A stretch of DNA of 64,000 bases from JAQGMJ01 sp036498945 (GCA_036498945.1 DASYEQ010000135.1:200984-264983); one strand, 5' to 3'. Shown: positions 51,943-60,769, counted from the first letter of the stretch. Numbers and translations are program-made. Notes: generated by a model not told the origin, from the sequence alone.

Positions 51943-52977
51943 TCAGGCGCGATCCAGCAGCATCGCATCGCCGTAGCTGAAAAAGCGGTAACGCTCGGTG
52001 ATCGCGTGGGCGTAGATGCGCTGCATCAGCTCGTGCCCGGCGAAGGCCGAGACCAGCATCAGCAGGGTGGATTTCGGCAGGTGGAAATTGGTGATCAGCC
52101 GGTCTACTACTTTGTATTCGAAGCCGGGCGTGATGAAAATACGCGTGTCTTCCGCGCCGGCAGCGAGCAGTTCGCCGGGCGCGGCGCGCAGCGCCGCGGA
52201 TTCAAGCGCGCGCACGCTGGTGGTGCCCACCGCGATCACCCGATTGCCGCGCCGCTTCGCCGCGGTGATCTGCGCGGCGGTCTCGGGCGTGATCTCGTAC
52301 CATTCGCTATGCATCACGTGCTCTTCGATCTTCTCGCCGCGCACCGGCTGGAAGGTACCGGCGCCCACATGCAGGGTGAGGAAGGCGGTCTCCACGCCCT
52401 GCGCGCGCAGGGTGGCCAGCAGCGGCTCGTCGAAGTGCAGCCCGGCGGTGGGCGCGGCCACCGCGCCCGGCGTGCGGGCGTAGACAGTCTGGTAGCGCTC
52501 GATGTCTTCCTGGGAAGCGCCGTGCTCGATGTAAGGCGGCAGCGGCACGGCGCCGTGCGCGTCCATCAGTTCGAACACGGTGGCGGCGCCGGCAAAGCGC
52601 AGCAGGTACAGCGCGTCGCGCTTTTCTTCGACCACGGCTTCGGTGCCGGCGATGATGAGCTTCGAGCCGGGCTTGGGCGACTTGCTCGCGCGGATGTGCG
52701 CCAGCGCGGAATGCGCATCCAGCACGCGTTCGATCAACAGCTCGATCTTGCCGCCGCTCTGCTTCTCGCCGAACAGGCGCGCCTTCACCACGCGCGTCTG
52801 GTTGAATACCAGCAGGTCGCCGGGGTGGAGCAATTGCGGCAGGTCGCGGAAGCGCAGGTCAGCGAAGGTATCGCCGCGCGGCACCAGCAGCCGGCTGGCG
52901 GTGCGCGCCTCGGGCGGAAACTGCGCAATCAGTTCCGCCGGCAGGTCGAAATCGAAATCGGAAAGCGTAAAGGCCAT
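51943..52977 (-). CDS. queA: S-adenosylmethionine:tRNA ribosyltransferase-isomerase
   Basis: Transfers the ribosyl group of SAM to 7-aminomethyl-deazaguanine at tRNA position 34, making epoxyqueuosine. Start ATG 52977 (MAFTLSDFDFDLPAELIAQ), 344 residues (E. coli 356). Conserved parts are PPEARTASRLLVP, GDLLVFNQTRVVKARL, PTAGLHFDEPLLATL and the C-terminal FHLPKSTLLMLVSAF. It lies near tRNA-Leu but is transcribed in the opposite direction; no tgt gene follows in the window. Confidence 0.97.
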   Translation of the reverse strand: MAFTLSDFDFDLPAELIAQFPPEARTASRLLVPRGDTFADLRFRDLPQLLHPGDLLVFNQTRVVKARLFGEKQSGGKIELLIERVLDAHSALAHIRASKSPKPGSKLIIAGTEAVVEEKRDALYLLRFAGAATVFELMDAHGAVPLPPYIEHGASQEDIERYQTVYARTPGAVAAPTAGLHFDEPLLATLRAQGVETAFLTLHVGAGTFQPVRGEKIEEHVMHSEWYEITPETAAQITAAKRRGNRVIAVGTTSVRALESAALRAAPGELLAAGAEDTRIFITPGFEYKVVDRLITNFHLPKSTLLMLVSAFAGHELMQRIYAHAITERYRFFSYGDAMLLDRA

Positions 52978-53049
52978 GGACGCCATTTTACCGGGGCCAT
53001 CCCGTGTCACAGCGGGGCTGTGATGGAGGAAAGCGCAGTGGCCTTCGGT

Positions 53050-53055
53050 TATAAT
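53050..53055 (+). promoter_or_regulatory. TATAAT -10 upstream of the truncated tRNA copy
   Basis: A perfect TATAAT 37 nt before the truncated tRNA-Leu start, with no clear -35. It probably is the original tRNA promoter; transcription from it would now run through the half-copy and AT-rich spacer to the intact gene. Confidence 0.5.
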
Positions 53056-53092
53056 GTGGCCTTCTTAGGCTTTCTCCACGAAAGCGCACGCT

Positions 53093-53131
53093 GCCCGGGT
53101 GGCGAAACCGGTAGACGCGGCAGACTCAAAA
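53093..53131 (+). pseudogene. truncated tRNA-Leu, 5' half only
   Basis: These 39 bases are identical to the first 39 of the intact tRNA-Leu at 53302. They end inside the anticodon loop, after CTCAAAA, and the sequence then changes to an unrelated AT-rich stretch. The flank before it (GAAAGCGCACGCT) also resembles that of the intact gene (GAAAGCACACCT). No 3' half was found in the spacer. Confidence 0.9.
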
Positions 53132-53301
53132 GAAACTGCGTCTTGGATAGCAGTGTTTTATGTAGTTGAAATTGTTTGGTTTTATAGTTTGAATTGTGCT
53201 GAAATTGCTTGCAAAGATTTGCAAAGAATCCGACGCAAGCAGGCGATTTTCGATTGTTAAATTGCCGCAAGTTCAGTTGCTTTTTTGCAGAAAGCACACC
53301 T

Positions 53302-53388
53302 GCCCGGGTGGCGAAACCGGTAGACGCGGCAGACTCAAAATCTGCTTCTAGCAATAGAGTGTCGGTTCGAGTCCGACCCTGGGCACCA
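53302..53388 (+). tRNA. tRNA-Leu(CAA)
   Basis: The 87 nt include an encoded CCA. The acceptor stem is GCCCGGG with CCTGGGC (one G-U). The D-arm contains GGTAGACGC. The anticodon stem is GCAGA/TCTGC around the loop CTCAAAA, giving anticodon CAA (reads UUG). A long variable arm, as expected for tRNA-Leu, and the T-arm with GGTTCGAGTCC follow. No terminator is visible before the next gene. Confidence 0.95.
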
Positions 53389-53446
53389 GATAAACTAAGA
53401 ACGCACAGTCGGCGAGTATCCCCCTTTACACTGTTCCGCAGGCACC

Positions 53447-54100
53447 ATGCGCTCCCCGCGTACCGTCCGTGGTCTTGAACAGTTCAGCCGCGCCCGGCTG
53501 TCGGAACATTTCTTCATGCGCGATTTCCTCTACAGCGAAATCGCGGCCATCGAAGGCATGCGCAACATTCCAGACGACCCAGCGCTGGCGATTGCCGCGG
53601 GCCGTGGCTTGTGCGAACACCTGCTGGAGCCCTTGCAGGCCACCTTCGGGCGCATCGCCATCCGTTCCGCCTACCGCTCGCCCGAGGTCAACCGCTTCGG
53701 CAACGAGCATTTCCAGAGTTGCGCCTCCAACGAGCGCAACCGCGCGCGCCACATCTGGGACCAGAGGAGCGCCGACGGCGGCATGGGCGCGGTGACCACC
53801 ATCGTGATTCCCTGGCTGGTCGATCACGTCGCCGCCGGCGGCAAGTGGCAGTCGATGGCGTGGTGGATTCACGATCACCTGCCGTACAGCGAGTTGCAAT
53901 TCTTTCCCAAGCTGGTGGCGTTCAACATCGGCTGGCACGAATATCCGCGGCGCACCATCTACAGCTATGCGCCGCCGCGCGGGCTGCTGACCAAGCCGGG
54001 AATGGACAACCACGACGGTAGCCATGCCCCGCTCTATGCGGGCTTTCCGGCACTGCGGCCTGGTCGCAAGCGTCGGATCATTGTGGCGCCGGCCGCTTAG
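53447..54100 (+). CDS. conserved hypothetical protein, peptidase M15-like
   Basis: A 217-residue protein. The middle region (FGRIAIRSAYRSPEVNRFGN) recalls the M15 D-Ala-D-Ala peptidase fold, and later NRARHIWDQRSADGGMGAV and FNIGWHEYPRR provide His, Asp and Glu in roughly fitting places. No signal peptide was seen. The assignment is by pattern only, and the enzyme could be inactive or have another role. It starts about 60 nt after tRNA-Leu and overlaps the convergent hydrolase gene by four bases. Confidence 0.7.
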   Translation: MRSPRTVRGLEQFSRARLSEHFFMRDFLYSEIAAIEGMRNIPDDPALAIAAGRGLCEHLLEPLQATFGRIAIRSAYRSPEVNRFGNEHFQSCASNERNRARHIWDQRSADGGMGAVTTIVIPWLVDHVAAGGKWQSMAWWIHDHLPYSELQFFPKLVAFNIGWHEYPRRTIYSYAPPRGLLTKPGMDNHDGSHAPLYAGFPALRPGRKRRIIVAPAA

Positions 54101-54768
54101 GCAAGCTTTTGCATCCAGCCGGCAGCGGTGTCCAGCAGTTCATCCAACACCTGTGAATCTTTGCGTCCCGAACGGACGGGAACATGAAACGAATGGTCGG
54201 CATGCTCGACCATGTGCAGCGTCGCTCGCTTCTTCAACCGCGCCACCACGGGTTCAAGCAATTCCGGCTCGGCCAGCTTGTCCTTGGTGCCTTGCAGGAA
54301 CAGCATCGGGATCTTCACTTCGGCCAGGTGCACCGCGCGTTCATCCGACGGCTTGCCGGCTAGGTGCAGGGGAAAGCCGAAAAACACCAGCCCGCGCGCC
54401 TCAGGCAGGGGACCTGCCGCCTGCGCCTGCGAAGTCATGCGCGCGCCGAAGGACTTGCCGCCGGCAAACAGCGGCACGCCGGGCAGTTTCGCGCGCGCTG
54501 CCTCGACAGCGGCGCGCACCGCCGTGTGTGCCAACGGCGGGCGGTCCGGGCGCTTGCTGCCCAGTTCCATGTAGAGGAACTGATAGCGCAGCACTGCGAT
54601 GCCGCGCGCGACCAGGCCCGCGGCGACAGCGGCCATGAAGGGGTGCTGCATGCCCGCGCCGGCGCCATGCGCCAGCACCAGGCAGGCATGGGGAAGGGCG
54701 GGGGCGTCGAGCAGCCCAGAAACTTGCTGCTCCGGCGTAAGGGAAATGCGCAGGTTGCGGGTGGTCAT
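54097..54768 (-). CDS. alpha/beta hydrolase family protein (KANL3/Tex30-like)
   Basis: A 223-residue hydrolase fold. Start ATG 54768 (MTTRNLRISLTPEQQVSGLL). Landmarks are CLVLAHGAGAGMQHPFM, then GGKSFGARM with the probable nucleophile serine (GKSFG), FFGFPLH, FLQGTKDKLAEPELL with Asp, and EHADHSFHV with His. The family has no firm function. The longer open frame upstream is not supported. It is convergent with the M15-like gene and divergent from the MFS pump. Confidence 0.88.
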   Translation of the reverse strand: MTTRNLRISLTPEQQVSGLLDAPALPHACLVLAHGAGAGMQHPFMAAVAAGLVARGIAVLRYQFLYMELGSKRPDRPPLAHTAVRAAVEAARAKLPGVPLFAGGKSFGARMTSQAQAAGPLPEARGLVFFGFPLHLAGKPSDERAVHLAEVKIPMLFLQGTKDKLAEPELLEPVVARLKKRATLHMVEHADHSFHVPVRSGRKDSQVLDELLDTAAGWMQKLA

Positions 54769-54957
54769 GCCCACAGTTTGCCTCAAGCGGCGCGACGAAC
54801 GGCCTACCCGCCGAAGATGAAGAAATGGCAACGTTGTGCTGCGGTGCGGTGGAGTAAAATGGAGGCCTTCCGTTTCGCGGGAGCGGTTGACGTTTGCCGC
54901 CCGCGCCACCGGTGGCGCGTCCTCCGCGTTCATCGGTATTTGTCTCAAAGTATTCCG

Positions 54958-56370
54958 ATGCCTTTGTTCCCCTCCGAAAGAAACCTGAGCCTGTTGCTCG
55001 GCCTGGTCGCGGTCGGCTTTTTCATGCAGACGCTGGATACCACCATCGTCAACACCGCGCTGCCGGCGATGGCCCACGGCCTGGGCGAAAGCCCGCTACG
55101 CATGCAGTCGGTGGTGATCTCGTATTCGCTCACCATGGCGGTGCTGATCCCTGCCTCCGGCTGGCTGGCCGACCGCTTCGGCACCAAGCGCGTGTTCATG
55201 GGTGCGATGATTGTATTCACCATCGCCTCCGTCCTTTGTGCGATTTCCACGCATCTGAACGAACTAGTGATCTGGCGCATCATGCAGGGCGCCGGCGGCT
55301 CCATGCTGCTGCCAGTAGGGCGCCTGGCACTCTTGCGCAGCTACCCGCGCGAGCGCCTGCTGCAGGCGATGAGCGTGGTCTCCATCCCCGGCCTGGTCGG
55401 CCCGCTGATCGGCCCGACCCTGGGCGGCTGGCTGGTGCAGATTGCCTCCTGGGACTGGATCTTCCTGGTCAACGTGCCGGTGGGCATCTTCGGCTGCATC
55501 TGCACCTACTACTTCATGCCGGATGCGCGTAACCCCGAAGTTGCGCGCTTCGACTTCTTCGGCTACCTGCTGCTGGGTGTCGGCATGGCGCTGACGTCCA
55601 TGGCGCTGAACGGTCTTTCCGACCTGGCCCTGCCGCACGCGGCGGTGATGGTGTTGCTGGTGTTCGGCCTGGCGGCCATCGTTGCCTACTGGCTGCGTGC
55701 TTCCAAGCAGGAGCGCCCGCTGTTCCCGCCGGCGCTGTTTCGCGTCAGCAGTTTCGCCATTGGTCTCCTGGGCAACCTGTTCGCGCGCATCGGCAGCGGC
55801 GCCATGCCTTTTCTCCTGCCGCTGCTGTTGCAACTCACGCTCGGCTACAACCCCTTCGAAGCCGGCCTGATGATGCTGCCGGTGGCGGCGGCCGGCATCG
55901 CCAGCAAGGGCGTGGTGCGTTCCTTCATCGCCCGCCTGGGCTACCGTGGCGTGCTGGTCGCCAACACCTGCCTGGTGGGCCTTGGCATCGCCAGTTTCGC
56001 GCTGGTCTCCACCAGCCAGCCGGTGTGGGTGCACCTGATCCAGTTCGGGCTCTTCGGCGCGGTCAATTCGATCCAGTTCACCGCCATGAACACCATCTGC
56101 CTGAAGGACCTGGACAGCGACGGCGCCTCCGCCGGCAACAGCCTGCTGTCGATGGTGCAGATGCTGTCGATCTCGGTCGGCGTGATGATCGCCAGTGCGC
56201 TGCTGCGCGCCTTCGCCGGTTTTCATCCCGGCAACGACACGCTCTACGCCTTCCACGCCACCTTCATCTGCATGGGCCTGATCACCGCGGCTTCGGGCTG
56301 GATCTTCTGGCAGCTCTCGCCCGACGAGAAGGTGAGCGACAAGCCGATCGACCCCACCGACGTCGAGTAA
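54958..56370 (+). CDS. MFS multidrug transporter, MdtD-like (DHA2)
   Basis: A 470-residue 14-helix exporter very similar in pattern to E. coli MdtD (471). Shared segments are FFMQTLDTTIVNTALPAMA, HGLGESPLRMQSVVISY, ASGWLADRFGTKRVF, MLLPVGRLALLRSYPRERL, ASWDWIFLVNVPVGIFG and LKDLDSDGASAGNSLLSM. Start ATG 54958 (MPLFPSERNLSLLLGLVAV). A weak promoter lies at about 54835-54861 (TAAAAT). In E. coli mdtD is in the mdtABC operon; here it stands alone. Confidence 0.92.
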   Translation: MPLFPSERNLSLLLGLVAVGFFMQTLDTTIVNTALPAMAHGLGESPLRMQSVVISYSLTMAVLIPASGWLADRFGTKRVFMGAMIVFTIASVLCAISTHLNELVIWRIMQGAGGSMLLPVGRLALLRSYPRERLLQAMSVVSIPGLVGPLIGPTLGGWLVQIASWDWIFLVNVPVGIFGCICTYYFMPDARNPEVARFDFFGYLLLGVGMALTSMALNGLSDLALPHAAVMVLLVFGLAAIVAYWLRASKQERPLFPPALFRVSSFAIGLLGNLFARIGSGAMPFLLPLLLQLTLGYNPFEAGLMMLPVAAAGIASKGVVRSFIARLGYRGVLVANTCLVGLGIASFALVSTSQPVWVHLIQFGLFGAVNSIQFTAMNTICLKDLDSDGASAGNSLLSMVQMLSISVGVMIASALLRAFAGFHPGNDTLYAFHATFICMGLITAASGWIFWQLSPDEKVSDKPIDPTDVE

Positions 56371-56382
56371 GCCGGCGCCGGG

Positions 56383-57750
56383 CTACCCGGGCTGGTTTAC
56401 CCGCACGCGGGCGAGCAGCGCCCCGAAGTCGGGTGCCTGTGCGGTGCCGCGCACGGCCTGCACGATCTCCCCGGCCGCGGCCGGGGCCATCGCATCGCGG
56501 CACAGCAGGCGGAACTTCGCTTCGACTTCGGCCTCCTGCATCGGGTTGCGTTCATGGCCGCGCGGGTAGCTGGCGCGTTCCACCAGCCGGCGGCCGTCCT
56601 TCGTGGTGATGCTGATCTGCGTCACCATCGCCGCGGGAAACTGCGCGGTAAATTCCTTGTTCTCGACGATACGGATGCGCTGCATGAAGGCCTGCATCGC
56701 CGCATCGCCATAACGCGCTTCGTCGAAGGTGGCGGCGGTGATCTCGCCGTCGCGCAAGGCGCTGGCCAGCAGATAGGGCAGGCTGTGGTCGGCGGTCTCG
56801 CGGGTGCGCGGCGTCCACTTCTCCGGCTCGCTGCCGATCTCGCTCCAGGCGGTGTAGTAGGTCTCCACCTCGAGGGCCTCGATCGCCTCGAACGCCGCCT
56901 GCTCGCGCAGCTTGAGCGCCATCCACAGCGGCGCCTGCGAGTGGTACTCGGAAGGAAAGTATTTGATCGCGGCGCGCTCGACGCCGAAAGGCCGGCCCTT
57001 GCCGCCCATGGGGCGCAACGTGAATGGCCCGGTGACCTGTTCCCATACGCCGTGGCGGCCTTCGAAGGCAGCGGTGGGCCCGGTCATGCCTTCGCGTGCC
57101 AGTAGCGCCGCGAACACGCCGGCGCGCGCGGCGGCGGCGGTGGCGCAGCCCTTCCACATCGCCAGCTCGCCGCTGCGCGTCTGGCGCGTCGGCATGTTGG
57201 CGGTCACCGCAATGGCGATGGCGTCCGCCGTCTGCGCGCGGGTGAGGCGCATCAGCCGGGCGGCGGCCGCGGCGCTGCCCAGCACGACGAAGGCGCCCTG
57301 GTCCCAGCCGTGCTCGCGGATCGCCACCAGGTCGGCCAGTTCGCAGAAGAGTTCGTAGGCGATGGTCATCGCCAGCAGGAACTCGCGGCCGCTGGCGTGC
57401 TGCGCCTCGGCCACTGCCATCACCGCGCCCAGCATGTCGCTCGGATGGCCGGCGCCTTTGGAGATGTAGGTGTCGTTGAAATCGAGATAGCGGATCGTCG
57501 CCGCGTTGGCGAAGGCCGCCATTTCCATCGACGTCGCCGCGCCCGAGCCCAGCACTTGCGCGGCGGGGGTGCCGCTGGCCGCCGCCGCCAGGCGCCGCGC
57601 GATTGCCGCCGGCTCGCTGTGATAGCCGCCGACGGCGCAGCCCAGCGCATCGAGCAGGCGCATGCGCGCCTGCAGCAGCGTGTTCTCGCTCAGGTCGTCG
57701 AAGGACAGGCCGGTGACGTAGTCGGCCAGCGTGGCGGTGGTGCGGTCCAT
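56383..57750 (-). CDS. MmgE/PrpD family protein
   Basis: A 455-residue protein of the 2-methylcitrate dehydratase/cis-aconitate decarboxylase/aconitase-unlike fold. The start used is ATG 57750 (MDRTTATLADYVTGLSFDDL). Conserved parts are LLDALGCAVGGYHSEPAA, RYLDFNDTYISKGAGHPSDM and KYFPSEYHSQAPLWMALKLRE. The family has many substrates; the absence of prpB and prpC here argues against methylcitrate. It is divergent from a Bug receptor gene, a common pairing in Betaproteobacteria. Confidence 0.92.
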   Translation of the reverse strand: MDRTTATLADYVTGLSFDDLSENTLLQARMRLLDALGCAVGGYHSEPAAIARRLAAAASGTPAAQVLGSGAATSMEMAAFANAATIRYLDFNDTYISKGAGHPSDMLGAVMAVAEAQHASGREFLLAMTIAYELFCELADLVAIREHGWDQGAFVVLGSAAAAARLMRLTRAQTADAIAIAVTANMPTRQTRSGELAMWKGCATAAAARAGVFAALLAREGMTGPTAAFEGRHGVWEQVTGPFTLRPMGGKGRPFGVERAAIKYFPSEYHSQAPLWMALKLREQAAFEAIEALEVETYYTAWSEIGSEPEKWTPRTRETADHSLPYLLASALRDGEITAATFDEARYGDAAMQAFMQRIRIVENKEFTAQFPAAMVTQISITTKDGRRLVERASYPRGHERNPMQEAEVEAKFRLLCRDAMAPAAAGEIVQAVRGTAQAPDFGALLARVRVNQPG

Positions 57751-57959
57751 GCTCGGGCTCCCGAAGGTGGCGCAGGCTAAAGATAAAGGCGAGAGTAAAG
57801 CGCATCGCATGCTACACCGCAGGGCGTGCCGCAAAGAGGTCCGGGCGCCTTATGCGGCGGCTGCGATCCGCGCGCTTGCCGCGCGCCGCGCCCCATTGCA
57901 TGCTGCCGCCTGATGCGCGCCGCCTGCCTGGGCTGGCCGCGAACAATGGAGACAACGCC

Positions 57960-58934
57960 ATGCCGATTCGTCTGCCTTCCTGCCTGCACATGCTCGCCGG
58001 CGTGGCCATTGCCGTTGCCGCCGGCGCCGCGCAGGCGCAGGCCTACCCGTCAAAGCCGATCCGCTGGGTGGTGCCGTACACCCCCGCCGGCGCCTACGAC
58101 AGCATCGCGCGCATTACCGGCGAAAAGCTGGCGGCGCTGCTGGGCCAGCAGGTGGTGATCGACAACCGGCCGGGCGCCGATGGCGTGGTCGGCCTGGAAC
58201 AGGTGGCGAAAGCGGCGCCGGACGGCTACACCATCGTCATCGGCGGCCTGCCCACGCACGCGATCAATCCTTCGCTATTCCGCAAGCTGCCCTACAACCA
58301 CATTACCGATTTCGCGCCGGTCAGCATGCTGGCGCGCGCCCCGGTGGTGCTGGTGGTGAACAACCAGCTTCCGGTGAAGAGCTTGAAAGAGTTCGTCGCC
58401 TACGCGCAGGCGCGCCCGGGCAAGCTGAGCTACGGGTCGAGCGGCGCCGGCATGCGCCTGTCGATGCAGATGCTGATCAGCGCCACCGGCATCGACATGG
58501 TGCCGGTACCCTACAAGGGCAGCGCCCCGGCGGTCTCGGACCTGATCGGCGGCCAGATCCCGGCGATGATCGACAGCGTGCCGGCGGAACTCGGCTTCAT
58601 CCGCGGCGGCCGCGTGCGGCCCCTCGCCGTCGGCTCGGCCAAGCGCACGCCGGTGTTGCCGGATGTGCCGACGTTTACCGAAGCCGGCGTGCCGGTCGAA
58701 TCCACCCTCTGGTACGCGCTGTTCACACCGGCCGGCGTGCCCAAGCCGGTGATCGATCGCCTGAATGGCGCGATGGTGAAAATCCTGGCGATGGACGACG
58801 TGGTGAAGAAGCTGGCCGATACCGGCATCGACGCCTCTTCCTCCACCCCGGAAGAGCTGCGCGACTACGTCAAGAGCGAGACCGCCAAGTGGGCGAAGGC
58901 GGTGAAGGAGGCGAAGATGGAGATGATCAACTAG
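57960..58934 (+). CDS. Bug-family tripartite tricarboxylate transporter substrate-binding protein
   Basis: A 324-residue periplasmic receptor. The start is ATG 57960 (MPIRLPSCLHMLAGVAIAV), with a signal peptide ending near GAAQAQA. Typical Bug segments are YPSKPIRWVVPYTPAGAYDS, VVIDNRPGADGVVGLEQVAK and VPYKGSAPAVSDLIGGQIPA. The Asp in the first ligand loop (YDS, residues near 46-48) is shared with carboxylate-binding Bugs. No TctA/TctB are adjacent. It is divergent from the MmgE/PrpD gene, so they may be co-regulated from the 209-nt gap. Confidence 0.93.
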   Translation: MPIRLPSCLHMLAGVAIAVAAGAAQAQAYPSKPIRWVVPYTPAGAYDSIARITGEKLAALLGQQVVIDNRPGADGVVGLEQVAKAAPDGYTIVIGGLPTHAINPSLFRKLPYNHITDFAPVSMLARAPVVLVVNNQLPVKSLKEFVAYAQARPGKLSYGSSGAGMRLSMQMLISATGIDMVPVPYKGSAPAVSDLIGGQIPAMIDSVPAELGFIRGGRVRPLAVGSAKRTPVLPDVPTFTEAGVPVESTLWYALFTPAGVPKPVIDRLNGAMVKILAMDDVVKKLADTGIDASSSTPEELRDYVKSETAKWAKAVKEAKMEMIN

Positions 58935-58966
58935 GGATGGTTGTTACACGGCCCGCCACGAAACAA

Positions 58967-58992
58967 AAAAGGCCCGCATGCGCGGGCCTTTT
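58967..58992. terminator. bidirectional terminator between Bug and cupin genes
   Basis: AAAAGGCCCGC, loop ATGC, GCGGGCCTTTT: a perfect stem with A and T runs, between convergent genes. Confidence 0.9.
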
Positions 58993-59009
58993 GCGTGGGA
59001 GCGTGCCGT

Positions 59010-59486
59010 TCAGTCGTCCGACGGGTAGAACGACTTCAGGCTCAGCGCCTCGCGGTACGCCAGGTCTTCCAGCTCGATGTAGGAGCGCTTGGTCTCCTTG
59101 TCAACGGTGAACTGGATCTTGCGCGTCGTATCCGTGGTGGCGCGGATGTCCAGCAGCTCCAGGTAATCGTGCACCTCCCACTCGTGCGCGCCGGCGATCC
59201 CGGGCGGGGCGTAGATCATCGAGCCGGGGCCGACCTGGAACTCTTCGCCTTCGAAATTGCGCACCGTTGCCGAACCGGCGATGACGTAATAGCAGGCCTC
59301 GATCGGATGCCAGTGCAACTGCTCGTAGGCGCCCGGCTTGTAGGTGGCGCGGCCGATGCGGATGCGGTCGGTATCGATCACGCCGGGCCAGCCGACCAGG
59401 CGCTGGTAACTCTGCTGGTCGATCACCCCGCGCTTGCCGGGGTAATCCGACTGGTGGATGACTTTGAGGGTGGATTTGACTTCCAT
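59010..59486 (-). CDS. cupin domain-containing protein
   Basis: A 158-residue single-domain beta-barrel protein. The cupin metal site is at residues 57-66 (HWHPIEACYYVI) and a later segment GPGSMIYAPPGIAGAHEWEV gives the second motif with His. Many such proteins are dioxygenases, isomerases or small-molecule binders, and the substrate cannot be read here. It lies 25 nt downstream of a Bug receptor gene on the same strand and may handle the same compound. Confidence 0.87.
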   Translation of the reverse strand: MEVKSTLKVIHQSDYPGKRGVIDQQSYQRLVGWPGVIDTDRIRIGRATYKPGAYEQLHWHPIEACYYVIAGSATVRNFEGEEFQVGPGSMIYAPPGIAGAHEWEVHDYLELLDIRATTDTTRKIQFTVDKETKRSYIELEDLAYREALSLKSFYPSDD

Positions 59487-59511
59487 GATTCGCTTTCCGT
59501 GATTTGACTGC

Positions 59512-60504
59512 TTAATCGATCTTGATGTTCGCCTTGGTGATCATCTCGCGATACATCGGCACTTCATGCGCGATGCGCGCCTTCAATTGTTCCGGGCCGC
59601 CGCCGATGACGCCGAAGCCGGTGTTCTTCAGCGTCTCCAGTACGGCGGGGCGCTTGAGGATGGCGAGCGTGGCCTTTGCCAGCGTATCGACCACGTCCTT
59701 CGGCATGCCGGCGGGGCCCACCAGCACCTGGAAGGTGGACAACTCCGAGTTCGGAAACCCCACTTCGGCCATGTTCGGCACGCTGGGGAAATCGGGCATG
59801 CGCCCCTTGCCGGTATGCACCAGGCCGACCAGGCGCCCGCTGGTCATGTATTGCGCCACGCTGCCTAGCGAGAAGGAGCCGAGCTGCGTGTCGCCGGCGA
59901 GCGCGGCCTGCATCGACGGGCCGGCGCCGGAATAGGGCACGTTGGTGATGTTGATGCCGGCGCGGTACTTGAAGTACTCCACCGCGATGTGCGGCGCGGT
60001 GCCGGCGCCGGGGTTGGAGTAGTTGAGCAGGTTGGGATCGGCCTTGGCCTTGGCGATCAGGTCCTTCACGTCCTTGATGCCGGACTGCGGGCGGGTGACG
60101 ATGACGTTGGGCGAGTCGCCGATCTCGACAATCGGCGTGAAATCCTTGATCGCGTCGAACGGATGCTGCTTGGCGTACAGCGTCGGGTTGGCGGTCAGCA
60201 CCGAGGAGATCACCATGATGGTGTAGCCGTCGGGCTTGGCGGCGGCGGTGAGCTTGGCGCCGATGTTGGCGCCGGCGCCCGGCTTGTTGTCGATGATGAA
60301 GGTCTGCTTCAGGTCTTGCGTCAGGAACTGGCCGAGCGCGCGCGCCACGATGTCACTGCCGCCGCCGGGGGCGAAGGGCACGATGATGGTGACCTGGCGG
60401 TCCGGGTAGGCGGCCTGCGCCGGCGCGGCGAGGCAGGCCAGGGCGAGGGCGGCGCCCAGGGCGCTGGCGCAGGCGGCAAAACGAAGCGAGTGAAACAAGA
60501 TCAT
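59512..60504 (-). CDS. Bug-family tripartite tricarboxylate transporter substrate-binding protein
   Basis: A 330-residue receptor with a signal peptide (MILFHSLRFAACASALGAAL) ending near APAQAA. Segments are YPDRQVTIIVPFAPGGGSDI, FIIDNKPGAGANIGAKLTAA and NVPYSGAGPSMQAALAGDTQ. In the ligand loop this copy has GGGSD where the Bug at 57960 has GAYDS. The GAGGAG ribosome-binding site directly abuts the ATG at 60504, whereas a TTG two codons later sits at normal spacing (6 nt), so the true start may be 60498. Cupin downstream. Confidence 0.92.
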   Translation of the reverse strand: MILFHSLRFAACASALGAALALACLAAPAQAAYPDRQVTIIVPFAPGGGSDIVARALGQFLTQDLKQTFIIDNKPGAGANIGAKLTAAAKPDGYTIMVISSVLTANPTLYAKQHPFDAIKDFTPIVEIGDSPNVIVTRPQSGIKDVKDLIAKAKADPNLLNYSNPGAGTAPHIAVEYFKYRAGINITNVPYSGAGPSMQAALAGDTQLGSFSLGSVAQYMTSGRLVGLVHTGKGRMPDFPSVPNMAEVGFPNSELSTFQVLVGPAGMPKDVVDTLAKATLAILKRPAVLETLKNTGFGVIGGGPEQLKARIAHEVPMYREMITKANIKID

Positions 60505-60769
60505 CTCCTCTATATCTTGTGGGGGTAATGCGGTATCCGCCGGCTTGTACGCACAGGTGCGCGGCGCCGGATTTTCAGGCGCATACAGGGAGGGGGAATC
60601 ATACCGGCGGGCTGCTCATGCAGCCATCGCCGAGTCCGGTTTCAGGGCTTATCAGCTTTATTAAAGGCCCTGGCTACCGGCGCTGCGCGGCTGCAGAAAA
60701 TGGTGTTTACGCCGCACTGCGGCAATCGGAGTAGCATAGGCTTCAGCTTCTTTATCCAGAGGAAACATC

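Noticed and set aside
53093..53388. Group I intron interrupting tRNA-Leu
   Set aside because: The downstream tRNA is complete with its own 5' half and no intron core or P7-like elements were seen; duplication fits better.
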